Of a DNA stretch of 64,000 nt, positions 55,750 through 64,000 are shown in pieces. The notes under the pieces were generated by a model. It was not told the DNA's origin, searched no databases, and was given only the letters and a program-made list of their open reading frames with translations. The position numbers and the translations under genes are program-made. The stretch comes from Amorphophallus konjac (Eukaryota > Streptophyta > Magnoliopsida > Alismatales > Araceae): the NCBI GenBank assembly GCA_022559845.1, contig CM040120.1:306750740-306814739 (forward strand). Reading direction: 5' to 3'. Position 1 is the stretch's first letter; each line of letters starts with the position of its first letter.

Positions 55750-56040
55750 AGGTGCGCCAGTTTAGCGAAGGAAGAGGATGGCGCCATTTTAGAGTTCAAA
55801 GGAGGAAATGGGGCCCACCGTTTTAAGATGAATAGTGAAGGACAAATGCGCGCCGGTTTAGGATGTTAAAAAGGGTGGGGCGCGCTGATTTTGGCCATGC
55901 CGTTTTAAGGGTTAAACAAGGGGGGGTGCCGGAATAGGAAGATATGAAGTGGAAATGGGCGCGCCGTTTAACATCTAAAGAAGGAGATGGGGCTATTGTT
56001 AGGAGGGTTAAAACGGCGCAGTGGAACAGTCGCCCTGCCA
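55750..56040 (-). promoter_or_regulatory. S2 GGCGCGCC-type array 1
   Basis: Copies include GGTGCGCCAGTTTAG, GCGCGCCGGTTTAGG, GGCGCGCTGATTTTGG, GGCGCGCCGTTTAAC and ACGGCGCAGTGG. The position matches S1 array 1. Confidence 0.5.
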
Positions 56041-56347
56041 TATTAGCCTCTCCCGAGAGTTTATTGCTCTGACCGTTTGTTTCTTTTCTTTTCTTTCACC
56101 TGCAGGATGGGTTAATGATCCGTTTGTTCATTCATTTGGTGGATTAAGTTGGTGAAGAGGGGGTTTAATCATTTTAGTTGTTTATTAAGAGGAATTAGCA
56201 TGAGGTTTAAGTGTTTTGTTCGGAGGAGTTTATTGTGCAAAGACTTCAAGTGGTTGATTCACAGAGGGTTCACTGTGTGTTCTGTTTGTTCTCCGGAGGG
56301 TGTCTTCTTCATTTGTTCTTGAGCATTCTTGGCCCTGGCAAGAATTG

Positions 56348-56362
56348 GGCAGCACCTCCCCC
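56348..56362 (-). promoter_or_regulatory. S2 copy of the shared GGAGGTGCTGCC motif
   Basis: The minus strand reads GGGGGAGGTGCTGCC followed by CAATTCTTGCC, nearly identical to S1. Confidence 0.6.
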
Positions 56363-57064
56363 GGACCGGGACTTGCCAGAGAGAAGCGAAAGCCACCACA
56401 CGGATTACTCCCGGGTAAACTCTCAAAATGCGGAAATGCCTCACGCCGGTCCGTTAGCCCATGTGTGAGTGTGGAACGCTCGAGGGCCAGCCTACGAGAG
56501 CGACCATGACTCACGGTTGAAGATCTTCGGGGCAGGGCGAATGTTTACCATGGAAGGGTCATGATTGTTCATCCGGTGACGAAATCCTTCGAAGGCCGTA
56601 CTATGGAGAAGTAAGCCTCGAAGAGTCTTGGATGAGGAGAAGGGGGAGAGAAGAAGGAGGAAGCGGGGATTAAAGCGGAGAATACTAAGATTGCAAAAGG
56701 CCCTTTTCTTTTTATTCATCCACATAATCGAGGAAGATTTTAACACAGAAGGGATTCATCTCTTGATAAAGAAAAAATACATCGCGAGGGGGGAGAGAAT
56801 ACATTGACGAGGGAGGGGGGAGAGAGCGCAGGCACTTCCCCCTCCGACTCACCTCTCCTCTCTCACACTCACTCTCTTCTTCTTCTTCACCTTACCGGCG
56901 TGAGCGGGTGGAACCTCTGTCTCTCTTTTTCTTCTTCGCGAGCGGGTGGAACCTCTCTCTTTCTTTTTCTACTTCTCCCCACTACGCACAGCCGAGAGCC
57001 CTCTCTTCTCCTTGATCGCTAGCCAGGGGGAGAAGCTAGGACGTTACTCTGTCGAACCTGCCAA

Positions 57065-57075
57065 GATTATATAGG
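57065..57075 (-). promoter_or_regulatory. S2 TATA box
   Basis: The minus strand reads CCTATATAATC, with a GA-rich leader downstream in minus sense (CT-rich on plus, 56860-57010). Confidence 0.65.
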
Positions 57076-57295
57076 AGGGGTTGCCTTTTTTCCCTCTTAT
57101 TTACTGAACAGACGGGCTTGACAGTATGCTGTTGCCATTACTCTACTTTCCTTCGCCGCTGCAACAATCACGCTGTCGAGTTGAGGCGTGTATAGCTCCT
57201 CAATCTTTAAATGGTTATGGGGTGGGCATTGAATGTTCTCTGTGCGCTAAGACTGGCGCGAAACAGGGTATCGGCTGGCAGACGGGATGGCCCTT

Positions 57296-57620
57296 CGGTT
57301 AAAACGGCGCAGTCACTATTCCCCCGTGATGTTTTAAACTATATGAAATTAGCGCGCCGTATTAAAACCTCAAAGGTGGTGCCGTATTGAGGGGTAAAGG
57401 GGGCACTTCCTTTAAATGAGCGCGCCGGGTAAGTTGTGCATAGGGTGGTGTCGTATTAACCTTCAACTAAGGAATGGTGCCATTTTAATGCAATGCAAAG
57501 GGGGGGGCACCCTTCAATGAGCACGGCGTGTTTGGGCAAAGGCGACGTCGGATCAGCAAGGGGGTGCGCCAGTTTAATCCGCGCCGTTTTAAGGCCCTTT
57601 CGCACCGTTTTAAGCACCGA
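57296..57620 (-). promoter_or_regulatory. S2 GGCGCGCC-type array 2 (upstream of TATA)
   Basis: Copies of AAAACGGCGCAG, AGCGCGCCGTATTAAAAC, GCGCGCCGGGTAAG and CGCGCCGTTTTAAGG lie 230-550 bp upstream of the TATA box in minus sense. Spacing is less regular than in S1. Confidence 0.5.
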
Positions 57621-58002
57621 ACGGATTCGTTTCGAAGTCGTGGCCGTTTATATGAATGTTGGCACTCCCGGAATGTTTTAGTTGCGATGCACGACACCCA
57701 TGATGTTTCATTCGTAGTCTTTGGGCTTCCGTCCAAGACTTTGCATGCCTTCCAGTGCATGCCGAGACTGTGCCGGAGTTCTCGACTCTTCTTTGCTTCG
57801 GCCGTCGGCACGGCCGGTTGGAGAATTATGGTCGTATTTTCTGCCCGAGGGGGATCCCTTGATGGGTAGCGGACCACCCAGCGAGTTCTCATCCTGACCG
57901 AGCGAGGTATGGGTTTGTTCGGCCTCCCCGTCTTTGACCCGCGCTTGAGTGCATAGACGCGGGTGCCGTATAACCATCATTGTCATTTTTTCAACGTCCA
58001 CC

Positions 58003-58007
58003 GAATG
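58003..58007. repeat. Target-site duplication of S2, right (GAATG)
   Basis: This is the partner of 54525-54529. Confidence 0.93.
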
Positions 58008-59146
58008 TGCTTTCCACGCGCCCAAGATTGAAAAGCTGGTGGTCCCACAGATTCACACCCTCTGCTATATAAAGGGATCGAGCACTCAAACTCTGGGGAG
58101 ACAGAAGAGATAGAGGAAGAACACATCAGAGCAGAAGAGCTGAGAAGGATCAGAGAGAAAATTCAAAGAGTGAGAGACTGTTGCGAAGTTCAGAGAGAAG
58201 AACAGAGTGTCGTAAGATGAAAAGTTAGTTTGAGTGAGAAGAGAGTCTGAGAGAGTCTATCACTGTAAGTGACTCCTGGATCAGATCCAGAGTCAATTTG
58301 CTCTGTATGAGCTACATTGCTTCCTTGAAGCTATCCTTTGTTTTCTTTCATTTTACGTTTGATTTCTGATTACATTCATAAGCTATGCATCAGCGGTCCG
58401 CAAGCTATGGTGCTCAGCGATTAGGAGTGTTCCTCAGTTAGAAGCTGTGAAGCTTAGCGGTCTGGGACGTGTTCCCCAAAGCTGTGAATCAGCTGGTGTA
58501 GGGATTATATCCCCGAAGCTGTGGATCATCGGTATTGAAGCTGTGTGGTAGAAAAATCCTTACTCGGTTGAGTAAGGGGTGGATGTAGATCTCAAGATTG
58601 AGATTAAACCACCTAAAAAATTGATTTTCTCAATGTGTGATTGAGTTTCTCTCATTGCGAATAGATAAATGCTTAGGATCGTCAACTGCTATCGGTCACC
58701 AAATTCAATCAATTCTGAATCTATCTGATCTAACATACTTTAGATCTTACTGCATTGATTTTCCTTGAATTGATATTGTTTTGAATTGCTTAGAGACTTA
58801 TCATCCTCTTCTATTTGTTATATACATCTCAGTGGTATATTAAATAGGTTCAGTCAGAAGGGTAGATTACATCTATCTGAAAACCAATCTATGCGTGAGG
58901 ATATTTTCTAATCAACCCTTCGCTTATTACTATACTGAGTGGATTTATTGTTTGCTTTAGTGATTACCTTGATTAATCTGCAACTTCATTGCAGATTCTC
59001 TTAGTGATAATTCACATTGCTATTAGTGTTTGTGTTTACAGTAGTTTATTTTAATTCTGCACTATTTTTAACTGCTGTAGATTTCATTTTGGGGTAGATC
59101 TATTCACCCTCCCTCTAGATCTCTTATTAATCCGTTCTTCACATCA

Positions 59147-59862
59147 CCAATCTGGTCCTGGGGGGAGCGTCTGAAAGTACTTGTGCCCATGGGAGTTGAA
59201 TGACCTGGTGTGGCATTGCACCGAAGTGCTTGACTTGCTAGATTGATTATGACATTCCATAATTCATGAATTACTTGAAGTATTTGAATTACGTGAAATA
59301 CATGACTTGTACATATTTGCATGAAATGGCCAATTCCATAGTAATACTTTCTGCATGATCGTCGTCTAGTTTAACTTTACTCTTGATATCTGGTCTACTT
59401 GCGATTCCATTCTTTACTCTCTCTCCTATTCATGTTCCATGTTTTATTTACATTTCATGGCATAGCATAGTAACTTTATCCAAAAATGTTAATTACTTTA
59501 AGTTTTCTGGTATAGAGATATAAATCCTACTGAGCGTATCGCTCACCCTACGTTTTCGTTTAACATTGCAGGTAGTTCCGACGATGAACCCCAAACACAT
59601 GGGGACGGGCAAGAGTGAAACGAGGGATCAAGTTTATCTTGGTTACCTAGGTTTATGAGTGTTACTCTTGCTAGAATTATGTACTTGGAAGTTGTATTAT
59701 GTCTCTTAAGGCTTAAGAATCTTGTAAAAGTTTATTTCGATGAAATAAAAGTATCATTTTCTTCTTGTGTCACATTATGGTTGGACCCTATTATACATGC
59801 TCTTGATCGACACGAATGTTTACAACTCGTTGCGCCTCGATATTCCACATCGGGGCATGACA
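59147..59862 (+). repeat. C 5' LTR, second part (R/U5)
   Basis: After CCAAT (59147-59151) the LTR of C continues and ends TCGGGGCATGACA. It aligns with the end of D's LTR: TCTGGTCCTGGG with TCTGGTCTTGGG, CTACTGAGCG then CTCACCC, CAGGTAGTTCC with TAGGTAGCTCT, and GGGGACGGGCAAGAGTGAA with GGGGATGGGCAGGAGTGAA. Confidence 0.82.
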
Positions 59863-59869
59863 GTCTTTA

Positions 59870-59882
59870 TGGTATCAGAGCC
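59870..59882 (+). other. C primer-binding site (initiator Met tRNA)
   Basis: TGGTATCAGAGCC begins seven bases after the LTR end (TGACA), the spacing also seen in D. Confidence 0.93.
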
Positions 59883-60069
59883 TAGATTTCATAAACCCTA
59901 GGTTTCCCTTGATATAGGTTCTAGATGTTGATATAGAATTTTAGATAGAGTCCTAAACCTTTCCGATGAGATTGGGTAGAGCCATGAACTAAACTTCAAG
60001 TAGGATAAATCAAGGAAATACACAAAACACTTAAGTTTGGTAGTTGTGGTTGTAGGCTTAATTATCCCA

Positions 60070-60294
60070 ATGGCTATCAAGAGAGATCAATTGCGCGAGA
60101 TGCAAAGGACGGTCCAAGGACTGACCCAAGCGCTACAACAAATAGCTCAAGGAGGAGCTAATCGTAGAGCGGGGGATTTACATAGGAACTTCAAAAGTAT
60201 GAACCCTCCAAAGTTCGCTGGGTCCACGGACCCGGATGAGGTAGAACACTGGGTGAAGGAAATCGAGAGGATTTTTCGAATCATGAAATGTGCT
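60070..60294 (+). pseudogene. gag: C gag, N-terminal 75 codons, cut by element D
   Basis: Starts at the ATG at 60070 (MAIKRDQLREMQ). A helical N-terminus (LTQALQQIAQGG) is followed by the start of the gag domain (NPPKFAGSTDPDEVEHWVKEIERIF). It is about 65 percent identical by eye to D's gag over the same stretch. The frame ends at codon 75, where D's LTR begins. The rest of C lies beyond D and beyond the window. Confidence 0.88.
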
Positions 60295-63286
60295 TGTAGC
60301 ACCCCGGTAGAGCATTAGATAAAATAACGAGAAATTCACAAGAAATTCAATGGAAAATACGGTAAGCAAACTTTTGACCAATTTATAAAAATCTATAAAA
60401 ATTATAATCATGCAAAGGACTAAAAATTTAGATAATTTATCTTCTGCAGGAAACCCTAAATAAAATTGGAAGCCAGCTGAATTAAGAGAATTAGGGCTAA
60501 ATCCACGTTTAACCTCATCGAACCTTATATCACCTAATTCAGACCCAATTCTCGATCAATTGAGCCCAGATCGGACCCAATCGAACGGCCACGATGTGTA
60601 GGTCATTTCCCCTCTATTTTCTCACCGAAACCCTAACTCCAAAATTTGAATTTTTAGGCGAGGCGGCGGCATGACTAGGTTAATGCGCGAATCGCGCGCA
60701 ACCGAAGTTTGTGGGCTCTATCCTCGCGATCGATCCCTCTAGAGACCAATTAATCCTATAAAACAAGCCTTAGGGCCTCCTAGCATCGACATTTGGTAGC
60801 CGCGGCCGACGAGGTGCGAGGACGAGAGTGTATTCCGGCGATCTTCGAAGGGGTTTTTCTATCATGGCCGACGGTGTCGACCCCCTTTGTTCTTCTTTTA
60901 AGGTAGGTTCTAGTAGACCAAATGCTAAGTAGTTTATGCCATTGGTTTGTCTCTGATCCCTCTTTCTTTTGATACCCAAAGCCGTAAAATTCATTCTGCA
61001 GCATGTGAGTATTGGTCATTTTAGTGGGAGCATGTTAAAACTAGGGTTACCACTATTATCCTCGATTAAAAGTTAGCTTGGCAGGCTTAAAGTTTTAAAT
61101 TAATCAATACATGACTTGCATATTTTCATTCTCTTTATGCTTTTGCCCAATTTTTATGCTCTATATCATGTGAATTTCTTGTTTTAGTTAGCCTCGGTCA
61201 GATGTTTGCCGGACATCGGAACGACGAGTAGGACACGGCCTTAATAGGAACCGCTCATCATTGAATGGCCTCACGATATACCATTCTGTCGGGTAGGCAG
61301 TTTGGCTCTAGACCGCTTGGAAACCCTAGCGGTTGTTCGATAGACCACGTTAGGCATGTAGGGTTTCGGACTTGCATGACCTGAGCGGCCTAGCGATAGA
61401 CCGCTAGACCACGTCCAGTGTCTCTAAGTTAGACCGCATATGTCTCGCTGTTGGTCTATTCCATGTGTTAATTATGTAGATTCTTGTTAAAACTATGCAT
61501 GTATAGGTCAGAAACCCACACAAGGAACTGGTAAATTATGGAACATATGATTTGATTCTTTATTGTTCATGATTGATATCTCCTTTCCAAAGCATAATTT
61601 TCCTTATTATTCTTATCATTTAATGGAACACAAATTTTTATCATGTTCATATTGGAGGATCAATACTAGGTTTGTTCTGACTGTCACACCACTCCGGTGG
61701 TGTTGACTGACCGACTTATTCATTTTCCGATGCTTCATTAGCCTCAATTCTTGTAATGGTTGGGACTCTCCGCCGGATACTCCTTCCGTCGGACTAGGAC
61801 CTCCATTATGAGACCTCCGTAAGCCCCCGCGAGCCAGGGATTCCCACTAGGATGTCGGGCGGGTTGTACCCCCAAAACCTGAACCTTTGGACTAGATTGA
61901 ATCGAGTGATTTTGACCAAGCCCGGATTTGGGGCTATCCTGTTATTAGCGGCCCTTCTGGGAGCGCTCTGTTAGTGCTCGGCCCAGGCCTGGCCTCCCGA
62001 GTTTCTGAATGGTCCCTTTGGAGACCGTGTCCTACTGGCTTGTGCGTCGACCTACTGGGTGCGTCGACCTCAGTTTGTAAACGGCTGTTATTGGACCATT
62101 CTATGTTGGGCGGCCCAATTAGGACCATTTTACCCTTGGTTATGGCCCAAGAACCCTCTCAACCTGAGCGGCCTTCCGTTTGAACTTTTTATTGGTGGAA
62201 CGGCCCATCTAGGACCGTTTACGTCTCTAAACTCTGGGTCTTGTCCCTCCAAGCCCAGTATTACTTGTAGCGGCCCATGTCAGACCGTTACTTGATTATC
62301 AGCCTAAAGCTTGTTTCACATGTTTCTTGTATGTTTTGGTGAGTTGAGCCCAGTTGGGCTTAAGTTTCTACTCTTGTTCTTTCCAACCATGAACCTTATG
62401 GTTCCTACTCAATTATTAGAATATCTCTTTGATCTTAGAAATTAAGTTACATGGCTTGACCTTGAAATTCTTGGCCGGCACCAATGAACTTCTAGATATT
62501 ACTTGGGATCTTGGATCCACCAAATCAATGCCAACGCATCATAAGGGCCCAGTCTGGTCTTGGGAAGAGCGCCCAAAAAGTACTAGTGCCCCGGGGAGTT
62601 GCAATGACATGGTGAGGTATTACACCGAGTGCATGACTAGCGTGTGTCTATGACATTCATCCCGTTATTATATTCCTACATGGAATTCATCTTGATATGA
62701 TATGCTTGTGACATGCTTGACCAGCCAATTCCTGGAAATTGATATATCTATATTCAATTCATTCTATTAGTTCATTCCTTTTCTTCTTATGATAATTTGT
62801 TTTATCGTTCTTAGTTTGCATGCATGACAGTTAATTAATTGGTTAATTACTTAAACCTTGCCAGCTATTGCCTACTGAGCGTTCACTCACCCAGTTTTTC
62901 CCCCTTTTTAGGTAGCTCTCGTGATGACTCTCAAACTGATGGGGATGGGCAGGAGTGAAGTCCTTGGAGCGAACCAGCTAGATAGCCTTTTAGAGATGTC
63001 ATTAGATAGTTCAAGTCTGAGAGTTGTAATTTTATTAAGTTGGTCGTTATGTACCTATGTTAAGTTGGTGGTTATGTGAGAATTTCTTTGATACTTTTAG
63101 TGTTGGTGGTTATTGACACTCATTATGTTTAATTAGTTGGAATTAAATGGTTATTTTCGAAAGTATTGTTGCCATGGTGTGGTGTTGAAGTTATTTTAAT
63201 CGCTAACGCAAGGCACAACATGTCTGGAAATCAACATATTTTAACTTTCTACTGCTGCGTCCCGATTTTTCACGTCGGGGCGTGAC
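60295..63286 (+). repeat. D 5' LTR, 2992 bp
   Basis: Starts TGTAGCACCCCGG and ends CGGGGCGTGACA. TATA box at 60755. A region of repeated GACCGCT/CTAGACC-like sequence lies at 61300-61450. TGCGTCGACCT occurs twice at 62044-62070. No ORF has a recognisable domain; the 78-codon frame 62059-62295 is not conserved in C. Confidence 0.87.
60755..60764 (+). promoter_or_regulatory. D TATA box
   Basis: CCTATAAAAC about 460 bp into the LTR, comparable to C. Confidence 0.65.
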
Positions 63287-63293
63287 AGTTTGG

Positions 63294-63306
63294 TGGTATC
63301 AGAGCC
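63294..63306 (+). other. D primer-binding site (initiator Met tRNA)
   Basis: TGGTATCAGAGCC, seven bases after the LTR end. Confidence 0.93.
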
Positions 63307-63485
63307 TAGGTTTTAAGTTCCTAGGTTTATAAGTGACGTCATAGAACCAGTAACCTTGTTAAGGTCTAAGGATCTAACATGGTGAGATTGGGTAGAGACT
63401 TTGGGTTGAGTTATAAACAAACATTAAAAGATTCTCGCTAGACTATTCCTTTAATTAATTTTCTGGTATATGTAGGAGTTTTTCG

Positions 63486-64000
63486 ATGGCGGCCGAACGT
63501 GCGCAATGGAGAGATATTCAGCGTATGATACAAGGCTTGACTCAGGCCCTCCAACAGGTGGCCCAAGGAGGAGCAGCACATCATGGAGCCGGTGACCTCC
63601 ACCAGAATTTTCGAGGCCTAAATCCTCCACATTTTGGTGGATCGGCAGATCCCGATGAAGCCAAAAATTGGCTGAAGGAGATAGAGCGGGTTTTCAAGTG
63701 ATGTAGTGTAATGACCAAGATCGAGTTCTTTTGGCAACTTTCCAGTTAGAATGAGATGCACGCGCTTGGTGGGAGGTTGTAGAACCAACACTCAGAAATC
63801 GGCGTGCGTCATGGGATGAATTCATGGAACATTTCAATAATAAGTATTGTTCAGATCGTGTTCAGGAGAAGAAGGCGGCGGAGTTCGCTGCTCTGAAACA
63901 GAGGAACTTGTTAGTTGCAGAATATGAAGCTCAGTTTGCCAGACTATCCCGGTATACAACACACTTGGTATCCACCGAGAAGATGAAGGCTAAGCGTTTT
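63486..64000 (+). pseudogene. gag: D gag, broken, continues past the window
   Basis: Starts at the ATG at 63486 (MAAERAQWRDIQRM). Residues 35-72 match C's gag (NPPHFGGSADPDEAKNWLKEIERVF). A TGA at 63699-63701 ends the first frame. The conserved gag continues one frame away with two further stops (about 63704 and 63750), then stays open through WDEFMEHFNNKYC, RVQEKKAAEFAALKQ and FARLSRYTTHLVS to the window end. So at least one frameshift and two nonsense changes inactivate it. The domain is retrotransposon gag of the chromovirus type. Confidence 0.88.

Larger units (their letters stand above)
54530..58002 (-). mobile_element. S2: solo LTR of the S1 family, inserted in the SIRE 3' LTR
   Basis: A 3473-bp segment starts TGTGGACGCAC and ends AACGTCCACC (the expected final CA has become CC). 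GAATG duplications flank it, and the empty site is visible in the other SIRE LTR. Its modules follow S1 in the same order: GTGTGCCAGTCAC, GATCTGACTAATCAGACG, CCGCGCCATAAAGGTCACGG, three 138-bp modules, two GGCGCGCC arrays and the CAGCACCTCCCCC motif. It contains no coding region; frames of up to 135 codons inside are not conserved. Confidence 0.93.
43353..59146 (+). mobile_element. Maximus/SIRE-type Ty1/copia retrotransposon, complete structure, coding-dead
   Basis: Two LTRs (43353-45753 and 53266-59146) are 2401 and, after removing S2 and one GAATG, 2403 bp. The initiator-Met primer site follows the left LTR. A gag with zinc knuckle precedes pol in copia order: PR, IN, RT, RNase H. Multiple AAAGGGGGAG tracts before the right LTR are a known Sirevirus trait. 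Flanks are CCGGT (43348-43352) and CCAAT (59147-59151), probably one duplication that has since mutated. Stops and frameshifts break every pol domain. Confidence 0.92.
53266..59146 (+). repeat. SIRE-type 3' LTR, split by solo LTR S2
   Basis: It begins TGCTGTGTC and ends CTTCACATCA. Parts 53266-54529 and 58008-59146 join to a 2403-bp LTR that aligns with 43353-45753 through the insertion point (GGGAATGTGCTTTCC). The U3 array (53455-54190) and TATA box (58065-58076) are kept. Confidence 0.92.
41339..60294 (+). mobile_element. Element C: chromovirus-like (Tekay/Del-type) gypsy element, composite
   Basis: A 5' LTR starting TGTAGCA (41339) is split by the SIRE element (43353-59146) and resumes at 59152, ending GCATGACA at 59862. 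The initiator-Met tRNA primer site and the start of gag follow. Gag is cut at 60294 by element D. C is inserted in E; the flank is GATCT (41334-41338), and its right end lies beyond the window. Lineage is inferred from LTR ends, PBS and gag; no pol is visible here. Confidence 0.8.
60295..64000 (+). mobile_element. Element D: chromovirus-like gypsy element, right part outside the window
   Basis: 5' LTR 60295-63286, initiator-Met primer site and broken gag to the window edge. It is inserted in the gag of C, a relative, in the same orientation. The five bases before it are GTGCT (60290-60294). Confidence 0.87.

Noticed and set aside
54530..58002. DNA transposon with short terminal inverted repeats
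   Set aside because: A TGTGGACG inverted end with 7-8 bp duplications was considered, but the empty site shows a 5-bp GAATG duplication and ends of LTR type; homology with T's LTR settles it as a solo LTR.

Overview
This window is nuclear DNA from a flowering plant and, as far as I can see, consists entirely of nested retrotransposons and their remains. No host gene, rRNA, tRNA gene or CRISPR array is recognisable. The angiosperm call rests on a Maximus/SIRE-type Ty1/copia element, a Tat-lineage Ty3/gypsy element with a second, archaeal-type RNase H and an antisense extra ORF, a plant L1-type LINE carrying RNase H, and two chromovirus-like (Tekay/Del-type) elements. Species is not decidable from the sequence.

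Layout. (1) 1-13746, minus sense: element A, apparently non-autonomous. Its LTRs are 1-869 (partial) and 11970-13746, it carries a Pro-rich ORF (3696-7064) and no visible protease, RT or integrase, and it is split by a 3.8 kb solo LTR, S1 (7331-11162, duplication AGCGT). (2) 13747-37279, minus sense: element T, a Tat-lineage gypsy element entered by A inside its antisense ORF. From its 5' LTR (33596-37279) leftward it has a PBS, a decayed upstream ORF, gag, PR, RT, RNase H, archaeal-type RNase H and IN, then a 3' region with three tandem arrays. A LINE (24421-30100, 15-bp duplication) interrupts gag-pro. (3) 37280-41338: decayed LTR-like DNA (E), opposite in sense to T. (4) 41339 to beyond 60294, plus sense: element C, whose LTR is split by a complete but coding-dead SIRE-type copia element (43353-59146). 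The right SIRE LTR is in turn split by a second solo LTR, S2 (54530-58002, duplication GAATG). (5) 60295 to window end: element D, a relative of C, inserted into C's gag.

The insertion order can be read from junctions. T and C sit beside or in E; A and the LINE entered T; S1 entered A; SIRE and D entered C; S2 entered SIRE. Most coding regions carry stops and frameshifts. The LINE ORF1 and the short ORF before T gag remain open.

The most interesting structure is non-coding. The long LTRs of T, S1 and S2 share dense arrays of GGCGCGCC-TTAA-like motifs just upstream of their TATA boxes. A GGAGGTGCTGCC-type motif recurs in five LTRs of several families. The SIRE U3 holds about twenty copies of a GTCGATGCA motif. 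Element A has a series of GACGCC/GGCGTT palindromes in its leader and U3. T's 3' arrays look like satellite precursors. All positions were derived by reading; none was checked by alignment software.
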